From JBOGOC01 sp050747525 (lineage in GTDB: Bacteria > Acidobacteriota > Polarisedimenticolia > JACPZX01 > DASXTC01): a DNA stretch of 33,024 nucleotides. Shown in pieces: positions 25,901 through 32,837 of this stretch. A model generated the notes under the pieces. That model saw only the letters and a list, made by a program, of their open reading frames with translations. It ran no database searches and had not been told where the DNA came from. Within the stretch, counting starts at the first letter, position 1, and each line of letters begins with the position of its first letter. Position numbers and translations under genes: made by a program. Where the stretch lies: the NCBI GenBank assembly GCA_050747525.1, contig JBOGOC010000015.1, positions 1 to 33,024 on the forward strand, written 5' to 3'.

Positions 25901-26667
25901 GGATCTCCGGGGCGCAGCACCTCGAAGTCGTACAGAAGAGGCTCGGCCTCGCTCTCCGCGCGAAGGCGGATCACCATCACGTACGCTCCTGGCGCCTCGA
26001 GGACCGGCAGGTCGATGAAGAAGGATCTTTCGCGATCCACGCGCGCCAGGCGCCCGAACCCGGCCACGAGGCTGCCGTCGCCCCGCCGCAGAGTCACGTC
26101 GAGATCCCCCTCGTCCACGTCCAGCGGAAGGAGCACCCGCGCCGGCCACGGGCCGCTCCCCTTCAGCACGGGATGCACATGAGCGCCTCTGACCGGAGCA
26201 GCGAAGAGAACCGTCCCGCCCGGTGAGGCCCCCACCGGCGCCGGACGACCGCGCGGCGCCAGGAGCCAGGGACTCACCGCCAGGCCGGCCACCGCCGCGG
26301 CCGCGGCAGCCCACATAGGCCAGCGTCTGCGCGGAGACACTTCCAGGGAGTCAACCCGTGCCGAGCGGAGAGCCTGCAGGTCCTGGCGGCAGGCGGCGCA
26401 TCCTTCAAGATGGGACCCCAGCGCGGCGCGCTCCTCGGTCGACACCGCGCTCTCTTCGTCCTCGTACTGGACCAGACGCTCGGCCGGGACATGGTCCTTG
26501 CAGCTCTGGAGGATCAGGCTCTTCGCCATGGACGACAGGGCCTCGGCCTCCTGGCGGCAGGCGGGGCACTCCGTCAGGTGCGCCTCGATGCCCAGGCTGG
26601 TCTCCGGATCCAGGTGGCCCGCCACGTGCCAGGCCAGCAGATGAGGATGCGCCGCGTCCGCCGTCAT
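25897..26667 (-). CDS. Anti-sigma factor with two zinc-finger (zf-HC2) motifs
   Basis: A 256-residue membrane protein. Two zinc-finger anti-sigma motifs are visible: H30-x3-C34-x2-C37 and H86-x3-C90-x2-C93, the second preceded by a linker with more charged residues. A membrane segment at about 117-136 (WPMWAAAAAAVAGLAVSPWLL) is followed by an extracytoplasmic beta-rich domain (about 155-256). Such proteins hold an ECF sigma factor inactive at the membrane until the outer domain or a protease signals release. ATG 26667 overlaps the sigma stop (ATGA). Two fingers in one protein is less usual than one; the first probably binds the sigma factor encoded just upstream. Confidence 0.88.
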   Translation of the reverse strand: MTADAAHPHLLAWHVAGHLDPETSLGIEAHLTECPACRQEAEALSSMAKSLILQSCKDHVPAERLVQYEDEESAVSTEERAALGSHLEGCAACRQDLQALRSARVDSLEVSPRRRWPMWAAAAAAVAGLAVSPWLLAPRGRPAPVGASPGGTVLFAAPVRGAHVHPVLKGSGPWPARVLLPLDVDEGDLDVTLRRGDGSLVAGFGRLARVDRERSFFIDLPVLEAPGAYVMVIRLRAESEAEPLLYDFEVLRPGDP

Positions 26668-27239
26668 GGCTTCTCCTTCTGCTCCTTGCTGCGCGTGCCA
26701 TTGATGGAGACCAGCCCGGCCGCCGATCGGAACGCCAGGCGGCAGCGGAAGACACGCACCTTCACGGCCCCTTCGCTCACGCCCAGCCGCGCACCGACGT
26801 CCCTGTACGAAAGCCCCTCCACGAAGATCCAGCGGAGCAGCTCGCGGCAGTCGGCGGGGAGCCGCGAGAAGATGTCCAGATTGCGAAGGTGCTCCTCGGT
26901 CCAGAGAAACGACTCCTCGGGATGGGACCACCTCGCGACGGACGGCACCGCCTCGGGATCGAGCGGCTGCTCGTCGCGGCGCCTGCGCAGGTGCTCGAGG
27001 CAGGTGTAGCGCGCGACCCGGGCGGCGTAGGTGCGCAGCGACGACTCACCCCGGAATTGTCCCGCTCCCAGGTTGACCAGCAGGCGCATCAAGGCATCCT
27101 GCACGAGATCGCTTTCGACGGAGGGGCCGAACCGGAAGGCGCGCACCGACGTCTCCACCGTCTTGCGGATGGAGGACACGGCGTCGATGTCCCCTCTGAG
27201 AAACGCGTCGGGTCCTGGAAGATCGGGCGGCGTGGTCAT
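26664..27239 (-). CDS. ECF-type RNA polymerase sigma factor
   Basis: A 191-residue sigma-70 family protein. Region 2 (about 30-100) contains SDLVQDALMRLL, RGESSLRTYAARVARY and LEHLRRRR, which bind core and melt the -10 box. Region 4 (about 120-178) has LPADCRELLRWIFVEGLSY then RDVGARLGVSEGAVKVRVFR, the -35-binding HTH. The short linker places it in the ECF group. Shine-Dalgarno AAAGGAG precedes ATG 27239. It heads a four-gene overlapping operon with its anti-sigma factor, the CHAT protein and DUF2784. Divergent to it lies the cysteine-rich peptide gene, sharing a 166-base regulatory region. Confidence 0.95.
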   Translation of the reverse strand: MTTPPDLPGPDAFLRGDIDAVSSIRKTVETSVRAFRFGPSVESDLVQDALMRLLVNLGAGQFRGESSLRTYAARVARYTCLEHLRRRRDEQPLDPEAVPSVARWSHPEESFLWTEEHLRNLDIFSRLPADCRELLRWIFVEGLSYRDVGARLGVSEGAVKVRVFRCRLAFRSAAGLVSINGTRSKEQKEKP

Positions 27240-27261
27240 GCTCGCTCCTTTGGGCTCTCAC

Positions 27262-27267
27262 AATATA
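27262..27267 (-). promoter_or_regulatory. Possible -10 box of the sigma operon
   Basis: Reading minus, TATATT lies 22 bases before ATG 27239 in otherwise GC-rich DNA. A TTGATG is present but 20 bases upstream of it, too far for a good housekeeping promoter. An ECF-type autoregulatory promoter could not be identified by eye. Confidence 0.3.
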
Positions 27268-27405
27268 CGCGCAAGAAGGCTCGGGCTCATCAAACTTGTA
27301 ACCTCCTCCATCGCCACGACACTGAAGGGGAGCACCAGGGCAACGGGTCCAGACCGCGACGCTCCAGGTGTGACCGTCCAACGACCGGCACACAGGAGGA
27401 AGCAG

Positions 27406-27681
27406 ATGAGATCACATGGGAAGCTGGTGTCCGCGGCCATTGTCATGCTGCTGGTGACGTTCGCCGTCGCCGCTCCGGATTCCAAGCCCACCGCTCCGGC
27501 GAACGATCCCTACGTCGACGCGTCGCCTCTGGTCACGCAGGCACCCACTGAGCGCGTCCCCTGCTCCATCTATTCGAGCACCTGCTACCAGGAAGGCCGA
27601 CGGTGCGGCCCTCAGGGAGCCAAGTGCTACTGCTCGTTCCATTCGTCTACCGGCTGGATCTGCGGAGGCGCACTCCCCTAG
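27406..27681 (+). CDS. Small secreted six-cysteine peptide
   Basis: A 91-residue precursor, not recognised as a known family. Residues 1-23 are a clean signal peptide (KLVSAAIVMLLVTFAVAA, cut after AVAA). The next ~28 residues are Pro/Asp/Thr-rich and look like a disordered spacer. The final ~35 residues carry six cysteines in the order C-x6-C-x6-C-x6-C-x-C-x10-C, ending CGGALP, suited to three disulfides. This could be a small extracellular knottin-like effector, bacteriocin or signal. ATG 27406 has an excellent Shine-Dalgarno (AGGAGGA, 27395-27401). It is divergent from the sigma/CHAT operon and upstream of a thioredoxin-like lipoprotein that could help fold it. A terminator-like hairpin follows. 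Confidence 0.75.
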   Translation: MRSHGKLVSAAIVMLLVTFAVAAPDSKPTAPANDPYVDASPLVTQAPTERVPCSIYSSTCYQEGRRCGPQGAKCYCSFHSSTGWICGGALP

Positions 27682-27704
27682 CAGCCGGCGCATCCAGGTG
27701 ACCA

Positions 27705-27740
27705 AGGGAGGGGCCGACCGGCAGACCCCTCCCTCTTCAT
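27705..27740 (+). terminator. Likely terminator after the cysteine-rich peptide gene
   Basis: A perfect 9-bp stem, AGGGAGGGG (27705-27713) with CCCCTCCCT (27726-27734), encloses a 12-base loop; the following bases (CTTCATCC) are pyrimidine-rich but not a T run. It lies 24 bases after the peptide stop and 18 before the next start. Confidence 0.55.
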
Positions 27741-27758
27741 CCTTCGAGTGTCTGTCAC

Positions 27759-28961
27759 ATGCGTGCTGCGTCGTGTGGCCTCCTTCTGATCACCGCCTGC
27801 TCGGTGGCGGGATCCACCCCGGACCGTCTGGAGCTGACGTTCGAGCGGACGGTGGGGAACATCGAGCAGTCCACCGAGCGGCTGCTGCCTCACCCCGCCA
27901 CCGGCGGCGATACATGGCAGGGGCGCATTCCCCGTCGCCTCGAGCAGGACATCGCCTCGCTGGGGACGGATCATTTCGTACCCTTCCGGGTCGACTACGA
28001 GAACGGCGTGGCCGCGCGCGCCTGGTGCGACACCGACCTGGACGGCGACCTCTCCGATGAGCCGCCGCGGCCGCTGGCCGGGCACCCATCTGGCCCCGAT
28101 GTCCGCTCGTTCCTGGTGGAGCTTGCCTGGACGGCGCGCCACCAGGGCAAGGACATTCCGGTGAACTCCACCGTGCGCGTCGTGCTGGAGCCCATGCCGG
28201 AGATCGGCGGCCCGCCCTCCACGGGCCCCCTCTATCGCCTGCAGACGGTCTTCGCCATGATGGGGACCGCGGTCCTGGAAGGGGCGCCTCACCGCGCGTT
28301 CCTGCTGGACGGCGACGGCGACGGTCTGATCACCTCCAGCCTGTCGGACGGGCTGTTCGTCGATCTCGACGACGACGGACGCGTGGTGGTGGATCAGATG
28401 TCCGAGGAGTTCGGATCCCTGCGCGTTCCCTTCGTGATGGGCCGGCGCACCTACCAGGCCGGCACCGTGGATCCCGACGGCCGCCGCCTCGTCCTGCACC
28501 TGGGCGCTCCCGCGGAGCCGCTCCCCCCGGCTCCGCGCGTCGATGGGCCCGCCCCCGACTTCTCTCTCCTCGATCTCGAGGGGCGCGTCCGTCGCCTGCG
28601 GGATCGGCGTGGACACTGGGTCTTCCTCTACTTCTGGGCCTCCTGGTGCCCCGCCTGCGAGGACCAGGCCGAAGAGCTGGCCCGCCTGCGCCGCGACTAC
28701 GGCCCCCGAGGGTTCGAGATCCTCGGTGTGTCCTACGACACGCAGCACCAGGCCATGCGGTCCTTCCGCGAGCGGCACGCGCACGACTGGCCCACCTCGT
28801 TCAGCGGGCGGATGCTGTGGGAAGACCCGGTGGGCCGGCTGTACCGCCAGCACGGGAGCGGCGTCGGCTACCTGGTCCGCCCCGACGGGATCATCGATGG
28901 GATCTTCTCGTCCGCTCCCGACCTCCGATCACGGCTGGAGGCAGTTCTTGTCCGTTCATGA
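27759..28961 (+). CDS. Lipoprotein with C-terminal thioredoxin-like (TlpA/AhpC-TSA) domain
   Basis: A 400-residue protein. A short lipoprotein-like signal (GLLLITAC) suggests acylation at C14. The ~250-residue N-terminal region is unrecognised; it contains acidic loops like DTDLDGDLSDEP, LLDGDGDGLI and DLDDDGR that look like Ca2+ sites. The C-terminal ~145 residues are a TlpA-like thioredoxin domain with APDFSLLDLEGRVRRL, FLYFWASWCPACED (CPAC at 297-300) and GFEILGVSYD. The usual cis-proline before the last strands is not seen: the segment is HGSGVGYLVRPDG, with Gly at the expected place. Extracytoplasmic redox or disulfide exchange is likely. ATG 27759 has a weak ribosome site; no better in-frame start is seen. 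Confidence 0.85.
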   Translation: MRAASCGLLLITACSVAGSTPDRLELTFERTVGNIEQSTERLLPHPATGGDTWQGRIPRRLEQDIASLGTDHFVPFRVDYENGVAARAWCDTDLDGDLSDEPPRPLAGHPSGPDVRSFLVELAWTARHQGKDIPVNSTVRVVLEPMPEIGGPPSTGPLYRLQTVFAMMGTAVLEGAPHRAFLLDGDGDGLITSSLSDGLFVDLDDDGRVVVDQMSEEFGSLRVPFVMGRRTYQAGTVDPDGRRLVLHLGAPAEPLPPAPRVDGPAPDFSLLDLEGRVRRLRDRRGHWVFLYFWASWCPACEDQAEELARLRRDYGPRGFEILGVSYDTQHQAMRSFRERHAHDWPTSFSGRMLWEDPVGRLYRQHGSGVGYLVRPDGIIDGIFSSAPDLRSRLEAVLVRS

Positions 28962-29081
28962 GGAACCGAGAAAGGCGCGCCCGGTGGCGTCCCGCCAACC
29001 CGGCCGACGCGCCTCATGCACCGCACCGCCCCGGCCGGCGACTCCTGCCGCGCCAGGAAGGCTGCGGCGGGAGGAGTGTGC

Positions 29082-29453
29082 ATGCGGTTCCCATACGGCG
29101 GAAAGGCCGGATGGCTGGCTCTGGCCATCCTGGCGTTCAACATGGCGGCGGCCGCCCCGGTGGACAAGGCCCCGCTCGAGAAGATCCGGCGCCCCACGCT
29201 GGACGATCTGACGGCTCACACCAAGATGGAGCGTTGGCCTGACGGCTCCATCCAATGGAAGCGCAGCTTCAAGAAGGCGATCCCCTGGGACGAGTATCTG
29301 GCTGCCCTGGAGGCCGAAGGGCCCTTCGAGTACGACTTCACCGGAGACGTCCCGGTCATGCGGCGGCCCGCGGGAGCATCATGGGGGGCGGCTCTCTCCA
29401 GGGCCGCCCCCTCTTTCCCCGCCGCTCTGGACGCGGGGAGGGACCTCTGGTAG
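29082..29453 (+). CDS. Small exported protein of unknown function
   Basis: A 123-residue protein with an N-terminal signal (GWLALAILAFNMAAAAPVD). The mature part is polar, with PTLDDLTAHTKMERWPDG and a Trp/Lys-rich stretch IQWKRSFKKAIPWDEYLAALE; no family is recognised. ATG 29082 is chosen for its strong Shine-Dalgarno (GGGAGGAG, 29069-29076); an in-frame ATG at 29016 would add 22 residues without a signal-like start. The last ~25 residues (from about 29379) are Ala/Gly-rich and are read through a GC-rich hairpin, so the C-terminus may be a late extension created when the following sigma gene decayed. Confidence 0.65.
   Translation: MRFPYGGKAGWLALAILAFNMAAAAPVDKAPLEKIRRPTLDDLTAHTKMERWPDGSIQWKRSFKKAIPWDEYLAALEAEGPFEYDFTGDVPVMRRPAGASWGAALSRAAPSFPAALDAGRDLW
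29384..29415 (+). terminator. Terminator-like hairpin inside the end of the small exported gene
   Basis: A perfect 9-bp stem, GGGGGCGGC (29384-29392) with GCCGCCCCC (29403-29411), encloses a 10-base loop and is followed by TCTTTCCCC. It falls inside the reading frame, 40 bases before the stop. It may be an old terminator now overrun by a lengthened reading frame. Confidence 0.4.
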
Positions 29454-29696
29454 CCTGCGCGACGCCATCGCGCAGCTCGAGCCGCGCGAGCGCCTGATGC
29501 TGGCGCTGAAGCTTCGCGACGGCCTGACGACGCGCGAAGCCGCCCCATCCTGCGCGTCACCGCGCCGGAGGCGGAGCGCCTCTGGTCCCAGGGGTTGGCC
29601 CGGCACCGCGAGAAGCTCGCGCGCTCGGGCTTCGCCTCGGAGGACTTCGAGGCGGCCACGCTCTCGACCGTGTGGCCCACGCAGGAGCGCACATGA
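29443..29696 (+). pseudogene. Broken ECF sigma factor gene (region 4 remnant, frameshifted)
   Basis: From 29455 one frame reads LRDAIAQLEPRERLMLALKL then RDGLTTREAA, the start of a sigma region 4. At about 29545 the match moves to another frame: ILRVTAPEAERLWSQGLARH then REKLARSGFASEDFEAATLS and a stop at 29694-29696 overlapping the next start as ATGA. One missing base in GCCGCCCCATC would restore REAARILRV. No region 2 is found upstream, so the gene seems truncated at its 5' end as well as frameshifted. A sequencing error could explain the frameshift but not the missing half. It would have been the partner of the adjacent anti-sigma gene. Confidence 0.75.
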
Positions 29697-30331
29697 CGGC
29701 GCATCCGGACGATGTGATCACCGCCGCCTATCTGGAGGGGACGCTCTCCCCCGCCGAACGCTCGCGGGTGGAGGCGCACCTGGCGGACTGCTCTCCATGC
29801 CGCGCTGGGGTGATCTTGCTGGCGGGCTCGATGGAAGAGAACCCGCCCGTCCCCCGCGAAATGCGGGAGCGCGCCCTGGCCGTGCCCGCCCGCGAGCCCG
29901 CGACCGCGTCCGCGTCCGGCCGTTGGTGGTCGATGCTCCCCGCGGGTGTGGGCGTCATCGGGCTGCTGATGCTGGTGGCTGGTCTGTCGCTGCGCACGGG
30001 GGTAGCGCCGCCTCCGCCGCCCGTTCCCGTCGAGCGGAGCGCGCCCGCCGCACTCGAGGCCCTCACCCCGGCCGCCGGCGAAGTGCTGGAAGTGGCGTCG
30101 ATCGCCTTCACCTGGTCGGAGGTTCCGGAGGCGGATCGGTACGAAGTGAACGTTCTGGACGCCCAAGGGCGCACCATCATGGTGCTGGAGTCGCGCCGGC
30201 CGTGGCCACCCGTGACCTGGCCGGGCGAGAGACCGCTTCCGCCGCCAGGAACGTACCTGTGGTCGGTGAGGGCCCTCTCTCTCGACCGCGTGGTGGCGGA
30301 GACCCGGCCACGCTTCTTCGTCGTTCAATGA
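29693..30331 (+). CDS. Anti-sigma factor (zf-HC2) with outer beta domain
   Basis: A 212-residue membrane protein. The N-terminal zinc-finger anti-sigma motif H29-x3-C33-x2-C36 (EAHLADCSPC) follows PDDVITAAYLEGTLSPAE, which is typical of the family. One membrane helix lies at about 80-100. The outer part (about 115-212) resembles a fibronectin-III-like fold, with IAFTWSEVPEADRYEVNVLD and GTYLWSVRALS. ATG 29693 overlaps the stop of the frameshifted sigma remnant (ATGA), the classic coupling of a sigma/anti-sigma pair. With its local partner broken, this anti-sigma may now act on a sigma factor made elsewhere or be a functionless survivor, though the frame itself is intact. Confidence 0.85.
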   Translation: MTAHPDDVITAAYLEGTLSPAERSRVEAHLADCSPCRAGVILLAGSMEENPPVPREMRERALAVPAREPATASASGRWWSMLPAGVGVIGLLMLVAGLSLRTGVAPPPPPVPVERSAPAALEALTPAAGEVLEVASIAFTWSEVPEADRYEVNVLDAQGRTIMVLESRRPWPPVTWPGERPLPPPGTYLWSVRALSLDRVVAETRPRFFVVQ

Positions 30332-30409
30332 GGCGAACCTGGATCACGAAGGGAAGGCTCGCCATCATCTTCCCTCAACGGACAGGAAAGGCGGAGGCGC
30401 GATCTCTGA

Positions 30410-30415
30410 TAGCCT
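30410..30415 (+). promoter_or_regulatory. Possible -10 box directly before the META lipoprotein start
   Basis: TAGCCT (T, A and final T of the consensus) ends 7 bases before ATG 30423, the same geometry as the putative leaderless starts at 1010 and 6052. No convincing -35 is seen at 17 bases, so the support is weak. Confidence 0.3.
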
Positions 30416-30422
30416 TGAAAGC

Positions 30423-31295
30423 ATGCACGCTCTCTCCCTGGCCCTTTCGATGGCGCTGCCCCTCCTGGCGTGCGCCGGGTCGAGCGGCCCGGCCCCGACG
30501 CTGGACGAGCTGAAGAACGCCTCCTACCGCGGGCTGGAGCTGCCGCAGGAGCCGATCACCTTGAAGGACGGAAAATGGGAGGGGCCGCAGGACATGGTGA
30601 CCTGGACCCGCGGCGCAGTGGCCACGGGAGATCTGGATGGGGCCGCCGGAGAGGAGACGGCCGTGATCCTGACGCGCACCGGCACGGGCTCCGGGTCGTT
30701 TTCGTACCTCGCGGTCGTGCGGCGCTCGGGGGGCCGGATCGAGAACATGGCCACCCTCTTCGTGGGCGATCGGGTCCAGGTGCGGGCCATGCGCATCCAG
30801 GACGCACGCGTGCACGTGGATCTGGTCCAGGCCGGACCGGCCGACGCCGCCTGCTGCCCCGGCGACCTGGTCACGCGGTCCTGGTCGCTCGCCTCGGGGC
30901 GCCTGCTGGAAACAGGGCCGCCGCAGCCGTCCGGGCGTCTTACGGTGAGCGCGATCGGAACGGCGACGTGGGTGCTGCGCTGGTGGTCCTGGGACGAAGC
31001 GGCGCCGGCCACCCCCGAAGTCACGCTCTCGTTTGCCGATGGCATGCTGGGCGGGTCGGCCGGATGCAACCACTACAACGCGCAGGTGGCCGACGGATCG
31101 TCGCCCGGTGACGTGTCGATCTCCCGGGCCCTCGGCACGCTCATGGCCTGCCCCGAGCCGATCATGGAGGTCGAGGCGCGGTTCCTGCGCCAGCTGGCGG
31201 CGGTCACGAAGTTCGGATTCCTCCCGGGGCAGCTCGTGCTCACGTACACCCACGACGGTGCGGTGCGCACGATGATCCTGGAGGCGCGCCCGTGA
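30423..31295 (+). CDS. Lipoprotein with C-terminal META domain
   Basis: A 290-residue protein with a lipoprotein signal (ALPLLAC, acylation at C17). The middle (about 25-200) resembles a region seen in LppP/LprE-like bacterial lipoproteins (TLDELKNASYRGL, TWTRGAVATGDLDGAAGEETAV) and includes a CC pair. The C-terminal ~85 residues are a META/HslJ-type domain (LSFADGMLGGSAGCNHYNAQ and ALGTLMACPEPIMEVEARFL); the two cysteines (GCN and MACP) are the conserved disulfide pair. HslJ-like domains are associated with envelope stress. No clear Shine-Dalgarno is present; a TAGCCT box lies 7 bases before the ATG. The stop overlaps the next start (GTGA). Confidence 0.87.
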   Translation: MHALSLALSMALPLLACAGSSGPAPTLDELKNASYRGLELPQEPITLKDGKWEGPQDMVTWTRGAVATGDLDGAAGEETAVILTRTGTGSGSFSYLAVVRRSGGRIENMATLFVGDRVQVRAMRIQDARVHVDLVQAGPADAACCPGDLVTRSWSLASGRLLETGPPQPSGRLTVSAIGTATWVLRWWSWDEAAPATPEVTLSFADGMLGGSAGCNHYNAQVADGSSPGDVSISRALGTLMACPEPIMEVEARFLRQLAAVTKFGFLPGQLVLTYTHDGAVRTMILEARP

Positions 31296-31888
31296 AGGAG
31301 ATCCTCCCCGGCGTGCATCACTGGGTGACGAAGCATCCGAAGATCCACATCCAGGTCAGCTCGTATCATCTCGAGCCGGAGAGGATCCTGATCGACCCGC
31401 TCATCCCCCCCGAGGGCCTCGACTGGTTCACTCACGGCGTGCGGCACATCCTGCTCACCAACCGGCACCACTACCGGCACAGCGCGGAGTTCGAGCGCCG
31501 CTTCGGCTGCACCGTGTGGTGCTCCGAGCACGGCCTGCACGAGTTCACCAGTGGGCAGCGCGTGAAGCCGTTCCGCAACGGAGATCTCCTGCCGGGCGGG
31601 ATCGAGGCGGTGGAGATCGGCGCGTTGTGCCCCGACGAGATGGCCCTGCTGATACCGATGGGGCACGGGATGGCGGCGCTGGCCGACGGAGCGGTGCGCG
31701 ACGACGACGGCCCGCTCGGCTTCGTGCCCGACGAGTTCATGGGCGACGACCCGGAAGAGGTCAAGAAGGGACTGCGCCGCGCGTACAGCCGGCTGCTGAA
31801 GCGACCCTTCGACACGCTGCTGCTCGCCCACGGGGACCCGGTGGTGGGGACGGGGCCCGCGGCTCTGCGCGCTCTCGCTCGAGGGTGA
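31292..31888 (+). CDS. Degenerate metallo-beta-lactamase-fold protein
   Basis: A 198-residue cytoplasmic protein related to the metallo-beta-lactamase superfamily. It begins EILPGVHHWVTKHP and has the usual strand-turn YHLEPERILIDPLIP. In place of the metal-binding HxHxDH the motif is LLTNRHHYRHSAEF (H59, H60, H63), and the late region has IPMGHGMAALADGAV and LLLAHGDPV. The histidines could still bind a metal in an altered geometry; hydrolase activity is uncertain. GTG 31292 overlaps the META stop as GTGA. The sugar kinase follows one base later, so the three are a coupled unit. Confidence 0.75.
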   Translation: MKEILPGVHHWVTKHPKIHIQVSSYHLEPERILIDPLIPPEGLDWFTHGVRHILLTNRHHYRHSAEFERRFGCTVWCSEHGLHEFTSGQRVKPFRNGDLLPGGIEAVEIGALCPDEMALLIPMGHGMAALADGAVRDDDGPLGFVPDEFMGDDPEEVKKGLRRAYSRLLKRPFDTLLLAHGDPVVGTGPAALRALARG

Positions 31889-31889
31889 C

Positions 31890-32828
31890 GTGGACGCCGC
31901 CGCACTCGACGTGGTGGGGATCGGCATCGCGCCACGCGACATCACCGTCCTGATCGACCCGCTCCCCCCGGCCGACGCCAAGGGGCTCGCTCTGGACTTT
32001 GCCGAGTCAGGAGGCGGGCCGGTCCCCACGGCTCTCGTCACGCTGGCCCGTCTCGGCCACCGGTGCGTGCTGGGCGGTGTGGTGGGAAACGACGCCGCCG
32101 GAAGGCTCGTCAACGCAGGCCTGCGGTCGGAAGGAGTCGGCACGCAAGGCCTGGTCGTTCGCGACGGCCTGGCCACCCCCACCAGCGTCATCCTGGTGGA
32201 ATCCGGCGGCCGGCGCCGCGTGTGCGAGTGGAATCAGCGCGATCTTCCCCTCGGCCCCGAGGACTTGACGCCCCTGCATCCCCTGCTGGCCCGGTGCCGC
32301 GCGCTGCTGGTGGACGCCCGCTTCCCCGAGGCCCAGATCGATGCCGCGCGCAGAGCGCGCGAGGCCGGCGCGCTGGTGATGCTGGATTGCGGCCATCCGC
32401 GCCCCGGCGTGGACGAGCTGCTGAGCCTGTGCGACGTGGCGATCCTGTCGGCTTCGTACATGCACACCGTGCACGGCGCACGCCACGACCCGGCCGTGTT
32501 CCTTCACTCCCTGCGCGCCCGTCTCGCGCCCGGCGGGCTTCGCCTGGCGGGTCTTACCCTGGGCCCGGACGGATGCCTGATCGTGGACGACGACACGACC
32601 GCCGTACACGTCTCCGCTCCTTCGGTCGACGCCCTCGACACCACGGGCGCCGGCGACGTCTTCCACGGCGCCCTCCTGCACGAGCTGCTGCGCGGCGCGC
32701 CCGCCATCGAAGCCGCAAGCTTCGCCAACGCCGCCGCCGCGCTCAGTTGCCGTGCCCTCACCGGCCGCGCCCCCCTCCCACGCGAACCCGAGATCCGGAG
32801 CCTAGCTCTTCGACTCTTCACAAGATGA
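31890..32828 (+). CDS. PfkB family carbohydrate kinase
   Basis: A 312-residue ribokinase-like enzyme that phosphorylates a sugar or nucleoside with ATP. The substrate-side glycine motif SGGGPVPTALVTLARLG (40-56) and the ATP-side signature DTTGAGDVFHGALLHELL, with catalytic Asp256, are intact, as is the anion-hole GAGD. The exact sugar cannot be read; length and layout fit the ribokinase/2-keto-3-deoxygluconate/adenosine kinase spread. GTG 31890 lies one base past the preceding stop, with a GAGGG ribosome site inside it. It is the last gene of the META-MBL-kinase unit. Confidence 0.92.
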   Translation: MDAAALDVVGIGIAPRDITVLIDPLPPADAKGLALDFAESGGGPVPTALVTLARLGHRCVLGGVVGNDAAGRLVNAGLRSEGVGTQGLVVRDGLATPTSVILVESGGRRRVCEWNQRDLPLGPEDLTPLHPLLARCRALLVDARFPEAQIDAARRAREAGALVMLDCGHPRPGVDELLSLCDVAILSASYMHTVHGARHDPAVFLHSLRARLAPGGLRLAGLTLGPDGCLIVDDDTTAVHVSAPSVDALDTTGAGDVFHGALLHELLRGAPAIEAASFANAAAALSCRALTGRAPLPREPEIRSLALRLFTR

Positions 32829-32837
32829 CGCCTTGCG

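Noticed and set aside
27297..27320. TGTAAC followed by CGAC as an ECF promoter for the cysteine-rich peptide
   Set aside because: The spacing (14 bases) is short and no matching pair was found before the sigma operon, so autoregulation by this motif is not supported.
30351..30374. GGGAAG/CTTCCC hairpin after the anti-sigma gene as a terminator
   Set aside because: Only 6 bp with a 12-base loop and no T run.
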